Assembly: GCA_000733355.1 (NCBI GenBank)
Contig: JNVV01000003.1
Coordinates: 310,001 to 374,000 of the forward strand
From: Falciphora oryzae
Lineage: Eukaryota > Ascomycota > Sordariomycetes > Magnaporthales > Magnaporthaceae
Reading direction: 5' to 3'
DNA length: 64,000 nt
The position numbers and the translations under genes were made by a program. The number at the start of each line of letters is the position of its first letter. The first letter of the stretch is position 1. The notes below the pieces were generated by a model. It worked only from the letters and a program-made list of their open reading frames with translations. It made no database searches and was not told where the DNA came from. Shown here piece by piece: positions 11,696 through 23,067 of the stretch.

Positions 11696-12802
11696 ATCTT
11701 CTGAAGATAACCAGCCGAGGGGCTGATGGGAATAAGAGACCCAGCAATGAGCAACGACGCACTTAGAAATAAGCGCAAGTGTTGGCAGTGGTGTCGGGCA
11801 GATAATCATCGCGACACAAAACCATACTCTTGATAGGCGAAAACGGATTTATATCCATTGGACCATTTCGGATATAGATCCGCTCCAGGAGCTCTTCCCC
11901 CCGCGTCGGCCACGCCACTGGCGGCAGAGGCTTATGGCTAGAACGTACTAGTTGGGCCAACAATTTGTTATGTGGTTAGCCGGCCTCGTCTCGCGGCAGT
12001 CTCAGGGACCGAGTTCCGTTCAGTGCTAGCCCTGTTCGATGTCTCCCTCGAGCTAGGCTGCGGTTTCGGTCCCGACAAGAAAACCTCGGGCAGTGTTGAG
12101 ACTTAAGTTTCCATGCCGCCCTCGCCCCTTGTCGGTTACCCGGCGCCAAACCTGAACCATACTGATTGATCTAAAGGGGGTGACGTTCTAGAAACGCCTT
12201 GATTTTTTCCGCCTTACAGAGCCAAGTCGGGTAGACCGTAGGGCAGGGCAGGCCAGGCCCTCCACACGGACATTTCCCGGGGTCGTGGTCGAGAAGCATC
12301 AATTCGGGTCACATTGTCTGGGTTAGGGTTGGAATCTCGAATCGGTAAATCGCTGCACTAAGATTCGATCGGATGCCTCAAGTGCGCGCCCTACACGCTG
12401 GTCGGCGGCCCGCGGGTGGCCGCATACGTCGGTCGATACGCTTGATACGCAAGATGGATGGCCTCACGATCGCAATTTCTACAGGGACGGGAAATGAGCC
12501 TGCCCGACGACGCAGCGGGCCTCATTAAAACTCGATCTCCCACGCACGGGAATCGGGCAATTCCCCTTTGCGCGAGTCGAGTCGAAAACAGCCGACCATC
12601 ATCCCACCTTTTTGTGCTGCAGCATCGAGGCTAGAGCTGGGTCCACTTTCGGCTGCCTTTTTGAACATCGTATGACCCAGCCATCACCCTCCACGCTGGC
12701 CAGCCACAGACGTCATGAACTCAGCAAAAGACGAACTTTAACTATCTCCAAAGTCCATCAACAATAAGCGAAGTTCGTGATAGTGGACTAGCCGGCAACT
12801 CA
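11696..12802. other. Intergenic, divergent promoter region
   Basis: About 1.1 kb between the CFEM receptor (-) and the ceramide synthase (+). No open frame of note, no tRNA-like fold and no repeat seen. Confidence 0.5.
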
Positions 12803-14088
12803 ATGACTCCTCCCGAAGGAAGCGCACGGCTGCGCTGCCGCCCCGATGCCCAAGGGCCGCCGCATGGCTGGCTGGCGGGCGGCCCTGAGCCGGCCGCCAA
12901 GGGGCGCAGCTTCGCGCAGATGAACGGCAACACTCAACCTCCTCGGCGCTCCGCCAGAACCAAGCGTCTCAGACGGCGCCGGGTGCCGAATCTTTTGCAG
13001 CGCCGCTGGAGCGTCCCTTTGCTGCTGATGCTCCTGGTCGCGGCCCTGTACGCCGCGCACCCCACCGAATCCAACGTCGCCGGCCGCTTGCTGCTCCTCT
13101 CCTACAGGCTCGACCCCGGCCACGATGCGGGCGGCCAGTCGCCACAGCACTATGGCAAGGGCCTCTGGGATCTCGCCTTTGTCGCCTTCTACACCGTCTT
13201 CCTCACCTTCACCCGCGAGTTTTGCATGCAGGAGCTCCTGCGGCCGCTGGCTCGCTGCTGCGGCATCAAATCCGCGGCCAAGCAGACCCGGTTCATGGAG
13301 CAGATGTACACAGTCATGTATATCGCCTTTGCCGGACCATTCGGGATGTGGTGTATGCACAAGACGCCCGTGTGGTACTTCAACACCCGAGGGATGTACG
13401 AATCGTACCCGCACAGGACTCTCGAGGCGCCCTTGAAGTTCTACTACCTCTTCCAGGCCGCCTTCTGGGTGCAGCAGGCCATGGTCATGGTTCTGGGTCT
13501 GGAGAAGCGGCGCAAGGATTTTAAAGAGCTCGTTGTCCACCACATCGCCACCATCTTCCTAATCGGACTCAGTTACCGGTTCCACTTCACCCACGCTGGG
13601 ATCGCCGTTTATGTGACCCACGATCTCAGCGATATGGTTCTTGCGGTACGTTCCATTGGACTTCCCTTTCTAGTGTTGGGGACTACGTGACCACGTTGAG
13701 ACAAGTATACTAATGCTTCGTTATTCAGATGTCGAAATCACTCAACTACGTGGGGAGCCCCCTTCAAGTCCCCTGTTTTGCCATCAACATTGCGACCTGG
13801 ATCTACCTCCGACACTGCATCAACATCCGAATTCTTTACTCCATCCTCACCGAGTTCCAGACTGTCGGTCCATTCCAGCTCGACTGGCAGGCTGGGCAAT
13901 ACAAGTGCCGCATCTCCCAGGTAATCACCTTTGGGTTGCTGGCCGTGCTTCAGCTTCTTAACCTCTTCTGGCTGTTTTGCCTCTTCCGGGCTGCCTGGCG
14001 CATCTTGTTTCGGGGAGTTGCCAAGGATGACCGCTCCGAAGACGAGGACACAGCGACCAACGATACAGTCAGCGAGAAGACTCAGTGA
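12803..14088 (+). CDS. Ceramide synthase (LAG1/TLC domain)
   Basis: ER-membrane sphingoid base N-acyltransferase of the Lag1/Lac1 family, making (dihydro)ceramide from a sphingoid base and acyl-CoA. Exon 1 12803-13645, intron 13646-13728 (GTACGT, branch CTAAT, CAG), exon 2 13729-14088; 400 aa. A basic N-terminus precedes the first helix (WSVPLLLMLLVAALYA). The TLC core has the diagnostic Lag motif: VVHHIATIFLIGLSYRF with the paired histidines, then THDLSDMVLA ending at the intron. Exon 2 holds the last helices and an acidic tail (SEDEDTATND) resembling casein kinase 2 sites, as known for yeast ceramide synthases. An internal ATG at 12920 is an alternative start. Fungi usually have two or more such genes, and which one this is cannot be said. 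Confidence 0.9.
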
Positions 14089-15705
14089 GTAATGATGCTT
14101 GGGACGAATTCGACCGCCTCGGCTCTCCCAGCGCAGTCTATTGGTGATAGACGTGGGCGGGTATTGGGGGCAAGGAGACGGACGGTGCAGCGAGACTCGA
14201 ATGGTATAATTTTTAATTCTTAATCGTGAGTAGTACAAATGGTAATAAATAATCCTGTAAGAAAAGCGCTGGCTTGGACTTTCGAGGAACATTCCTTTCT
14301 AGCGCGCGGAGAAGTTGTACATGGATGTGTGGTGAGCTGTAGAGCATCGTGACCTTTGTCGGTAACAATGTCAAATCCCAAGAGGGTGTGTGCTGGCAAT
14401 GACAAGAGGTATTTATTATTTTCTGTCGTGTGGTCGAACTGGCAAGGTCAAGCTCACATACGAGCTGTTGGGTAGTGAGCTCCAAGCCTGAAATGCCACC
14501 CCGGTCAGTACCCGAAGGCATCTTCGAGTTGTTGATGCTGGAGCTGTATCAGGTGAATCGACGGAGATTTACGGGGCACGTAGAGAGAGATAATCTTTAT
14601 CAGTCGCAGAAGAAGCAAGGGAATGAAGCAAGAGCAATCTCGCGGGGCTTGAAGCAGCGCAGGGGTGCCGTGCATCTGATCAGGTTTCTCTCCAGCACAC
14701 AAGCATGCTGGGCTGGGTGCACGACGACGCACACGTCAGGGACGGTTGGAAATATCCTCCTAGCGGCATATCAGGGAGGCTAAACCCCACTGGAAAGGAT
14801 TAAAAGGCGAAAACAATGCTGCGTATACTGCCTTGGCCGAGTAGGATACGTAAATTTTCCATCTATGTGGTCCCGTCGCGGTTTCGGAAAATTCCCCGGC
14901 TTTGCCATGTCCTCGAAATTCGTCAATCCTTCGAGGCCAGGGCGGGCATTGCCCTCACTCACACTGCCCCTGCTACACGAAAGTCTGCTTGCAGCGCCTA
15001 GCGGAACATGAAAGAGGCAAGCGAGCGTCTGGGGGTGCGCTGATGCCAGAATGGCCAAGGATTCAGGCGGCTCAACGCTTGAACTTGCTGTTGGCCGCGG
15101 TGAAACGGGCGGCGACCCCTGGCCCTGCGGAGGCCCCTTTTTGGGAATATCGCACCAATTGCAACGCTGAGTCCCGCCGAAGAGGGTGGTAACCCGGCCG
15201 ATCCCTTCAAATCTCCCCCACCCCGCCCTGCAGGCATCCCATCCCACCCTGGAACCAGCCCACCGGGCCGCACACTTACACGCCGTCTTGCACACCGTCC
15301 TGTCATGGATGACATGCGTTGGCATGGGGCTAGGAGAGCACGGAGACCTGATGTATGTCGCGAATAGCAGATACAGGCTCGAGCTCGGTGTTCGCAGAGA
15401 CACGGCTACAGCTACATATACAAGATGGGCGCCTCCGCTTTGGGAGTCCATCGAGAGGCTCTTCTACCACCATCCGCTCTTTGGGGTCAAGAAGTTCACC
15501 TTCTTCTTCTTCTGCTTCGTCAGCCTTTGGACTTTGTTCCTACCACGCTCCTTTATTCCGCTTTCAAGGAGACGCCGAGCGTCAAGTCATTCGTTTCTTC
15601 CTGCCCGCTCTGCTCGTCGCCTCTCTGTTCATCGGCGTCTTCTTACACGCTCGTTCACCCCGCTAACCACCACTTCCATCCATCCAACCCGACAAAGTAT
15701 CCAAG
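14089..15705. other. Intergenic, no gene seen
   Basis: 1.6 kb upstream of the AA9-like gene. The last 250 bases are pyrimidine-rich (CTTCTTCTTCTGC near 15500), as in many fungal promoters and 5' leaders. Open frames on both strands show no domains. Confidence 0.5.
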
Positions 15706-17298
15706 ATGAAGTACGCTCTCTCCTACGCCCTCGCCGCCTCGGCCCTCGCGCCCCTGGCCGCGGCCCGCGCCACGTTCCAGCAGCTCTGGGTCAACGGCGT
15801 CGATCAGGACTCCAAGTGCGCACGCCTCCCGCCCAGCGACAGCCCCGTCGAGGACATCTCGTCCAACAATATGCGCTGCAACGCCAACCCCGCCGCCGCC
15901 GCCGGCTCCTGCGCCGTCAAGGCCGGCGACGTCGTCACGGTCGAGATGCACCAGCACAACAACCGCGACTGCTCCCAGGAGGCCATCGGCGGCAACCACT
16001 ACGGCCCCGTCATGGTCTACCTCAGCAAGGTCGCCGACGCCGCCAAGGCCGACGGCTCCAGCCCCTTCTTCAAGATCTACGAGTCGGGCTACTTCCCCAA
16101 CAACGAGACCTGGGGCAACGACCTGCTCAACGCCAATTGCGGCAAGCAGAACGTCGTCATCCCCGCCGACATCGCCCCCGGCGACTACCTGCTCAGGGCC
16201 GAGACCGTCGCCCTGCACGTCGCCGGCAGCAAGGGCGGCGCGCAATTCTACATGACCTGCTACCAGATCCGCGTCACGGGATCCGGCAGCGCCACGCCCG
16301 CCGGCGTGACCTTCCCCGGCGCCTACTCCGCCACCGACCCGGGCATCCTCGTAAACATCCACAACGGCCTGACCAGCTACAAGATCCCCGGCCCGGCCGT
16401 CTACTCGGCCGGCGCCGCCGCTGGTGGCAACAACTCCTCCGCCCCGGCTACTCCTTCGACATCCAAGTCCGGCCCAGGCTCTGTGCCCACAACCTTCCTG
16501 ACCAGGACCTCCTCGCGCGCCCCGGCCACCGCCACCTCGCCCGCCCCTGTTTCCTCGGGCCTCCCCGACGACGACGGCTGCGACGCGCTCCCTACCAACT
16601 CTACCGCCCCTGCCACCATCCCTACCCCCACCAACATCCCCGGCGGCGCTGAGGACGACGATGAGGAGTGCGACGCGGAGCCCGTCCCTGCCCCTGCCTC
16701 CGTCTCCACTACCGCCTCGTCCTCCGCGCCCACCGGCGTCCCTGCCCCCGGCGGCGGCGCGGGCGACTACGACAACGACTACGACTACCCCGGCTCGGGC
16801 GACGCCTCGCCTGCCCCCACCGCCCCCGTGTCGGCCTCCCCGCCTGCTCCTACCATCAAGGACGTTGCCGACGAGGAGGAGGAATGCGATGCGGAGCCTG
16901 TCGCCTCTTCGACTGCCGCCGCCGCTCCCGCCGCCCCGACGGGTGCGCCCGGTAACGGTGCTGATGATGAGGAGTGCGACGCCGAGCCCGTCCCGACCCC
17001 CGTGTCCGCCTCTGCCGCTGCCACTGCCCCGTCCGCCACGGGCGCCGCCGAGGAGGAAGAGTGCGACGCTGAGCCCGTTGCCTCTTCGACTTCTGCCGCC
17101 GGCGCCGCCCCTACAGATGCTCCCGGCAACGGCGCCGACGACGAGGAGTGCGACGCGGAGCCTGTCACTGGCACGTCGACCGCCGCTCCCGCTCCCGCCG
17201 CCACCGAGGCGCCCGAGGAGTGTGACGCGGAGCCCGCCACCACCGCCTCGACGGCTGCTCCCACCGCCACCGGGGAGGCGGAGGAATGCGACGCGTAA
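15706..17298 (+). CDS. Secreted AA9 (GH61) LPMO-like protein with Arg in place of His1 and a repeated acidic tail
   Basis: Intronless, 530 aa. A signal peptide ending at LAAA (residue 20) is followed by RATFQQLWVNG. Active AA9 enzymes begin HATFQQLW, their N-terminal His being half of the copper histidine brace; here codon 21 is CGC (Arg). Other active-site residues look intact: His98 in GGNHYGPVMVY, His171 and Gln180 in the ETVALHVAGS / GGAQFYMTC stretch, and Tyr182. The catalytic-type domain ends near residue 225. The remaining part is Thr/Ser/Pro/Ala-rich and carries repeated ECDAEP units. No CBM1 is present. If cleavage is as predicted, copper binding and oxidase activity are doubtful, so it may be a non-catalytic polysaccharide- or wall-associated protein. 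Convergent with the GH3 gene 300 bases away. Confidence 0.88.
   Translation: MKYALSYALAASALAPLAAARATFQQLWVNGVDQDSKCARLPPSDSPVEDISSNNMRCNANPAAAAGSCAVKAGDVVTVEMHQHNNRDCSQEAIGGNHYGPVMVYLSKVADAAKADGSSPFFKIYESGYFPNNETWGNDLLNANCGKQNVVIPADIAPGDYLLRAETVALHVAGSKGGAQFYMTCYQIRVTGSGSATPAGVTFPGAYSATDPGILVNIHNGLTSYKIPGPAVYSAGAAAGGNNSSAPATPSTSKSGPGSVPTTFLTRTSSRAPATATSPAPVSSGLPDDDGCDALPTNSTAPATIPTPTNIPGGAEDDDEECDAEPVPAPASVSTTASSSAPTGVPAPGGGAGDYDNDYDYPGSGDASPAPTAPVSASPPAPTIKDVADEEEECDAEPVASSTAAAAPAAPTGAPGNGADDEECDAEPVPTPVSASAAATAPSATGAAEEEECDAEPVASSTSAAGAAPTDAPGNGADDEECDAEPVTGTSTAAPAPAATEAPEECDAEPATTASTAAPTATGEAEECDA
16561..17295 (+). repeat. Degenerate in-frame repeat coding for acidic ECDAEP units
   Basis: Within the tail of the AA9-like gene. 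Six ECDAEP units, each preceded by a run of Asp/Glu, alternate with Ala/Thr/Ser/Pro spacers of variable length. They are preceded by a diverged GCDALP and followed by a terminal ECDA at the stop codon. That gives eight regularly spaced cysteines. DNA copies have diverged at synonymous sites. Confidence 0.85.
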
Positions 17299-17600
17299 AA
17301 CCCAAGCCCACACGCCACCGACGACGAGAGAAGGAGAAGAAGCGACAGCAGCATGAGCTATGCGGTTCGTGCGCTGCTGTTGGGATAGAGTAGGAGGCGT
17401 TTTAGGGCCTGGAACCTCTGGTTCAGGTTCCGCCAACAATTGCCGATCTTGATTTCTTGTGTACATATTTACTTTTGCCCCAAACTTCTAGCCGATAGTA
17501 AGAGCGCTCATGTGCCTCTACACGTTTGCCTTGGCGTCTTCTGCTGTCTGGCTCAGAGGTGTATATAACGCGGTCATCTGCAAGCTCCCAAAAATATTTA
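17299..17600. other. Convergent intergenic spacer
   Basis: 3' ends of the AA9-like (+) and GH3 (-) genes face each other here. It should hold both polyadenylation regions; no other feature seen. Confidence 0.5.
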
Positions 17601-20200
17601 TCAGAGTCCCTTCCACCACGTTGACTTCTCGACCATGAAACTGCCGGCGACCACGACGTCTGCGGAGCTCTGGCCGACGAGGACGTCGTAGACGCCGGCC
17701 TCGGACGCCCACATGTCGCGCTCCTCGTCCCAGTAGCTGATCGCGTACTTCCTCGAGAACTCGACGCTTGCTCTCGTTTTGGCGCCGGCCTCCAATGACA
17801 CCTTGGCGAACCCCTTGAGCTCCTTCAGCGGGCGCTTCACGGCCTGTTGCGCTTGGGGACGCACATAGACCTGCACGACCGCCTTTCCTTCCAGCTTGCC
17901 AGAGTTCCTGACGTCAACCTCCACCTTGACGGCTGATTCCTTGCCAGAGTCCGAGGATGTGGTCTCAAGGGTGAATCCGCCAATCTCAAATGATGTGTAC
18001 GACAGGCCGTGGCCAAACGGGAACAGCGTCTCCTTTTTGGTCTTTTCGTAGAAGCGGTACCCGATGTAGACGTCCTCACCGTACAGAGTACGGCCATTCT
18101 CTGAACCGAAATTGAGGTACGCGGGGTTGTCCTCGAGCCGACGCGGGATGGTGATGGGCAGCTTGCCAGAGGGGTTGACGGCGCCGAACAAAACATCTCC
18201 GATCGCATTGCCGCCCTCGTTGCCCCCGAACCACGACTGCAGAACAGCGGGCGCCTCGTCGGCCCAGGGCATAGTAACGGGCGTCCCCGACTGGACCACG
18301 ACGACCGTGTTGGGGTTCGCGGCGAGCACGGCGCGCACGAGGTCGTCGCTGCGGCCGGGGAGGTCCATGACGTCGCGGTCGAACCCTTCAGACTCCCACT
18401 CGCCCGTCAGGCCGACGGCGAGGACGACCTGATCTACCGAGGACGCCAGGCGCACGGCGTTGGCGATCTCGGCGTCCGAGTCGACGGCGGGCGCGCAGCC
18501 GACGCGGACGCCGCCGCCGCGCATCGCGGTCGCGCCCTTCTTCTTCACCGTCTGCGTCTGCGAGGACCCAAACTGCAGGACGACCTTGTACGTGCGGCCG
18601 GCCTCGAGGACCTTACTTCCCCGCTCCTCACGTGTTCCCGCGCCCATGAAGGTGCCGCCCAGGGTCTGGTGCGTGGCGTTGTCGACGACCAGCTCGCCGT
18701 CAACCAGCACGCGGGCCGTGCCGCGGACGGAGCAGCCAAAGATGTACTCTCCGCCTACCTCGGGTGTGAAGTCGCCCTCGATATCCATGTAGAAAAGCTC
18801 CGGGTTGACGTCGGGGTGAGCGTAGTCCACGAGGAGCATATCCGAGATCTCGGTGTGCACTGTGTCCCTCAGCACTCGGTTGGCTGCCGTGGCCGGCTCG
18901 TTGTAGAATTTGCACAGCACGCCCTTCCTGCCCGTCCCATCGGGTGTCTTTGCCACGAAGCTGAGCAGTGGTAGCTGCTTGTAGCCGACCGCGCCGATAG
19001 TATGTTGTGCCGCTGGGACATGCTGCTGGACGCCCTGGAGCGGGGTGGTGGTGTAGTAAGGCTTGAGGCTGGCAGAGCCGCCGCCGGCGTAGGCAGCGAG
19101 GTTCGCGTTCGGGCCGATGACTGCAACGGACTTGCTCTTGTCGAGCGGCAAGACGCTCTGCTCGTTCTTTAATAGCACAAGGCCATCCGCGGCCAGGCGG
19201 CGCAGCTCAGCGGATGTCTCGGCACAGTCGACGGTAGTCTCGGGTGCGTTGGTGACGAAGGGGCGGTCAGGGGAGTGAAGACGATTTGCCAGGTTGACAA
19301 GATTGCGGGCGCGCTCGTTCAGGTTGTGTTCGGTAATCTTTCGGCAGCCGATCGACATAAGAACGTTGGGGCCGCGCACGCGAGGAGGCCCGGGCATCTC
19401 GAGATCCAGACCAGCGTTGACAGATTCGGCAGCCGAGTAAGTGCCAAACCTGAGACTTGTTAGTGAGCCATTGCACCAAGGAGCTGTCTTCTTTCCGAGC
19501 ACAACAGGTCGCCTTACCAGTCACTCATCACAAGTCCGTCGAATCCCCATTCATGCCGCAGAATATCCTGCAAAATCCGTGGGTTTTCGCTGACATGTAG
19601 CCCGTTTATGCGGTTGTAGGCCGTCATATACGCCAGTGGCTTCGAGTCTCGCTGCGCAATCTGGAATGGCATCAGATAGATCTCTCGCAGAGCCCGCTCG
19701 CTAATAACAGCGTTGTAGGCCTGGCGTTCGTGCTCTTGGTCGTTGCAAACAAAGTGCTTGATACAGGCGGCAACGCCCTGGCTCTGCACTCCATTGATGA
19801 TGGCGGAGGCCAGATTCCCAGATAGCACGGGGTCCTCACTGTAGCTTTCAAACCCGCGACCCCCCAGCGGCGAGCGCAGCATGTTGACCGTCGGCCCCAG
19901 CAGCACATGAACCCCCTTGGCGATGCATTCCCGGCCCAGCAGCCTGCCGGCCTTCTCTATCAGGTCGGTGTCCCATGTGGCAGCGAGGCCGGTGCCGCAG
20001 GGTGTGCATGCCGCAGCGACGCCGTTGAAGAAACGCTGGCCGCGGACGCCATTGGGGCCGTCGGAGAAGCGGATGGAGGGGACTCTGAGGCGCGGGATAT
20101 CTCTCGTCTGCCAGAAGTCCTTGCCCGAGAGCAGGCTGATCTTTTCCTCGAGAGTCAGATTGGCGACAACATCCTCGACGTCCAGATATGGCTCGGCCAT
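17601..20200 (-). CDS. Beta-glucosidase, GH3 with PA14 domain (intracellular)
   Basis: Glycoside hydrolase family 3 beta-glucosidase of 843 aa. Exon 1 20200-19518, intron 19517-19450 (GTAAGG...CAG), exon 2 19449-17601. The N-terminal barrel has [32 protein letters not shown] and the nucleophile motif GLVMSDW (Asp227) broken by the intron. The C-terminal domain shows VAVIGPNAN, then an inserted PA14 domain (about residues 385-545; [19 protein letters not shown]), the WFGGNEGG region and a fibronectin III-like end ([10 protein letters not shown]). No signal peptide, as in intracellular PA14-type enzymes such as Kluyveromyces BglI. It would hydrolyse imported cello-oligosaccharides or aryl glucosides. 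Confidence 0.93.
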
Positions 20201-20776
20201 GGTCGGCGGTGGATGGAAGGCTTTCGACTAGGAAGAGATTAAAAGCAACACCAGCTCAACAGCCGGCTTCCGGAGGGATCAGCGAGGGTCAAGAAGGATA
20301 ATAGCGATAGTGTGAGAGCTGAGGAAGCGGCGCAACCAGATCGGCCGCGCCAGACCGAGCCAAGTCGCCGGTCGGCCCCATCTTCCCCGCCATGCTGTTC
20401 CTTGGGACGCTTTACCGGTGGATTTGATTATCTCGTGAACCCACCCCACGCAAAGTTTCCAGCTGTTCCGCCGACGAAGTTTTTGTCCAGGCCATGACGT
20501 TGAACTCACACCCCAAAGAAGGACCCATAAATACTTATCCCGACGGTGGGTCCGCGCCTCGGGGAGCAATCCCCCACCACTCGGGGAGGAGATGATGGGG
20601 GCTGGCTTTGGGTTAGATCCAGTTGGAGTGCTCGTGGCTGACCCATGATCGAAGCCGGGGAGGTCGTTGATAGTTTCTAATATTACCGCTTCAATGTTTC
20701 AATAAGGCAAACCATCTTCTTTTTTCTTCCGTCTCTCTCCTATCTCGCCTTCAAGTCCCGCATCACTACCGTCGCC
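20201..20776. other. Divergent promoter region of GH3 and FAH genes
   Basis: Pyrimidine-rich tract (cttcttttttcttccgtctc) about 50 bases upstream of the FAH start is typical of fungal transcription start regions. No coding sequence seen. Confidence 0.5.
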
Positions 20777-21737
20777 ATGTCGTGGAACAGAATCATCCGG
20801 TTCATCAGCGAGGATGGCCAGGAGCACTACGGCGAGCCCGTCATCAGCTCCGGTTCAGAGCTCATCCCCCTCCTTGACCAGAGGAAGCTTGTGGCAAAGG
20901 AGCTGGCAGGCTCAAGTCTATTTGAGGTCTCGCCAACCGGAAAGGAACTTAAGGTCACGAGCCTCCTGGGGCCCCTGAGGCCGTCGGATGTGCCCATCGT
21001 TCGGTGCATCGGACTGAACTACATTAAGCATAGTGAGCTTACCTTTACTTAGACTTCACCCTTTTGGTCCCCATTGCCAGGAGTCCCTGCCTAACCCCTT
21101 CCCCGCACGACCAGTCCAAGAAGGCGGCCGGAAGCCACCGCCATACCCGTCCGTGTTCATCAAGCCCTCCGAGACCGTCAACGACTGGGGCGCCGGCGTC
21201 AGGATACCCAAGGTCGTGACGGACTACGGCGACCAGCTCGACTACGAGGGGGAGCTCTGCATCGTGATCGGAAAGGCGGGCAGGGACATCGCCAAGGAGG
21301 AGGCGCTGGCGCACATTGCGGGGTACGCGGTGGGCAACGACGTGTCGGCGCGCAAGTGGCAGCGCGACCCCTCGCTGGCGGGCGGGGTGCCGCAGTGGTG
21401 CTTCTCCAAGGGGTTCGACGGCTGGTGCCCGCTGGGGCCCATGCTGGTGTCGCCCGCGGTGGTGGGGGCGGCCGACGGGCTGGCGCTCCGGACCTGGGTC
21501 GACGGCGAGCTGCGCCAGGACTCGGACACGGGCGACCTGCTGTTCAAGGTGGCCGAGATTGTGGCCTTTGCCAGCCAGGGCACGACCCTGCCGCGCGGCT
21601 GCGTGATCATGACTGGCACCCCGGCCGGCGTGGCCATGGGCATGGCGGAACCCAAGTGGCTGCAGGACGGCAGTCTTGTGGAAATCGAGATTGCCGAGCT
21701 GGGAAGGTTGAGGAATAAGATGGTGTTTGAGAAGTAG
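20777..21737 (+). CDS. Fumarylacetoacetate hydrolase (FAH) family protein
   Basis: C-C bond hydrolase of the FAH superfamily, 292 aa. Exon 1 20777-21032, intron 21033-21114 (GTGAGC...CAG), exon 2 21115-21737. IVRCIGLNYIKH precedes the splice site and QEGGRKPPPYPSVFIKPSET follows. The metal site is visible: DYEGELCIVIGKA supplies the two glutamates and YAVGNDVSARKWQ the aspartate; later GCVIMTGTPAGVAMG is the family substrate-side loop. Substrates in this family are acylpyruvates. Because a gentisate dioxygenase lies 1.3 kb downstream on the same strand, fumarylpyruvate (or maleylpyruvate) hydrolysis to fumarate/maleate plus pyruvate is the likeliest job, but that is inference from context. 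Cytosolic. Confidence 0.9.
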
Positions 21738-22100
21738 GCCAAGCGTCGTTGGTTTCCATGAGGGGCTTTTCCAACCCAATGGATCTCCACCCTGCAATCC
21801 ATCATCCGATTGTCGGCGGACAGGCGCCACGGGGCTCCTGCAGCAGGTGTGTTGGTGGCCTTTTCATCTCGATCTATCTTTCCCAGCTTGGCAGCTGTAG
21901 TCTCGCTGTATCTTGCCTACCTGGGAAAGGGCTGTCGGCCAGATGTCGAGTGGCGCTATATAAATGTCAGTGGCCCCTCGCCCCTCCAGCTTCTGGCGCT
22001 TCTGGGGTGCCCGTGGAGGGAACAAGCCGTGTTTCACTGCGAAAAACTGCGCACCTCACCGAACGCCGAGACTCGTAAAACAAAAGCCAAGGGCGCAACC
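21738..22100. other. Intergenic spacer and promoter of GFA gene
   Basis: Between two same-strand genes. A TATA-like ctatataa lies at about 21957, some 145 bases before the next start codon. No coding sequence seen. Confidence 0.45.
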
Positions 22101-22676
22101 ATGGCCGAGGAGATCTACAAGGGCTCGTGCCTATGCGGCGATGTCACCTTTGAGGCTCGCGGAGCCTCTGAAGGCACCATCGCCTGCTATTGCACCCAAT
22201 GCCAGAAGAATTCGGGGTCCACCCATCAAATTGCAAGCACCACCTCCATCAGCCCCTCACCAAGACTTACCAGACACCACTCGGCGTTTTTGCCGCGTTC
22301 GGAGACGTGCATGGAACTGACAGACGGTGCAGGTGGCCACCTTTTCCATAGCAAACATGACCGTGTCGGACCCGAAGAATTCCATCAAGATATGGGAGGT
22401 GCCCGGTGAGATTTGTTCGAGCGGGCTGCCCAAAGAGAAGGTGTTTTGCGGCAATTGCGGGTGCACGCTGTGGACGATCCCGGCAAAGCTGAAGGGCAAG
22501 GCCCAGTACGTGCGGACGAGCCTGATCGATGGCGGGTAAGTTTGTTTGGGTCCCTGAACCTTGCTATTGATTGTTCAAAAGCTGCTGAAACGAAACATGA
22601 ACTTAATCGCCCGCTTCCGCCTAGGCTTACCAACGAAAAACTCAAGCCAGCCATGGAGATCTTCAAGACTGCATGA
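22101..22676 (+). CDS. GFA-family (Mss4-fold, glutathione-dependent formaldehyde-activating-like) protein
   Basis: Small zinc protein of the GFA/CENP-V family, 128 aa. Exon 1 22101-22232, intron 22233-22332, exon 2 22333-22535, intron 22536-22624 (GTAAGT...TAG), exon 3 22625-22676. Zinc cysteines are in GSCLCGDVTFEA, CYCTQCQKNSGS and VFCGNCGCTLW. The first intron has a GC donor (GCAAGC) and a CAG acceptor. It joins THQI to VATFSIAN in phase and removes a stretch that otherwise breaks the family pattern. Many members of the family have no known substrate. Its place between an FAH-family hydrolase and gentisate dioxygenase suggests a role in the same pathway. Confidence 0.85.
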
Positions 22677-23067
22677 GCGCCTCGGGGAGGTTTCCTGGGG
22701 TGTGGGTTAGAATGTCCGCTCCCCGAGAGGACCCTGGCCGCCGGTGGTTGCCTCCATTTGATGACACTGTGGGGGACGCTGTTAGTGGGCACACTGGGCG
22801 GGGGAGCCTCCATTGAAATGATGCAAGCTCCAAAATATCGACCCATGTTGCCCCTGAATGCGGCGCGGGGGGATCGAGACGACGTGGAATCTCATGTGAT
22901 AAACACGAGCGGACTCGTTGGATATAATTCATGTCACTGCAATACAACCTATTAGACATCTCATGATTTTTTTCTGAGGCTCTCATAGCCCACCAGTTCC
23001 ATTGTCACAGTTGAAAGCTTTGTATTCTTTCTTTGACTTGGCCGTCACCAGAACCACAGATCCTAAA
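22677..23067. other. Intergenic spacer, promoter of gentisate dioxygenase gene
   Basis: No coding sequence or repeat recognised. An upstream in-frame ATG at 23002 could extend the next protein by 22 residues, but the sequence there is not family-like. Confidence 0.45.

Noticed and set aside
15186..16652. 488-codon plus-strand frame overlapping the AA9-like gene
   Set aside because: Arg/Pro-rich shifted reading of the same DNA; not protein-like.
15655..17466. 603-codon minus-strand frame opposite the AA9-like gene
   Set aside because: Gly/Arg/Val-rich mirror of the repetitive GC-rich coding strand; no domain, and the plus strand has a full signal peptide and AA9 fold.
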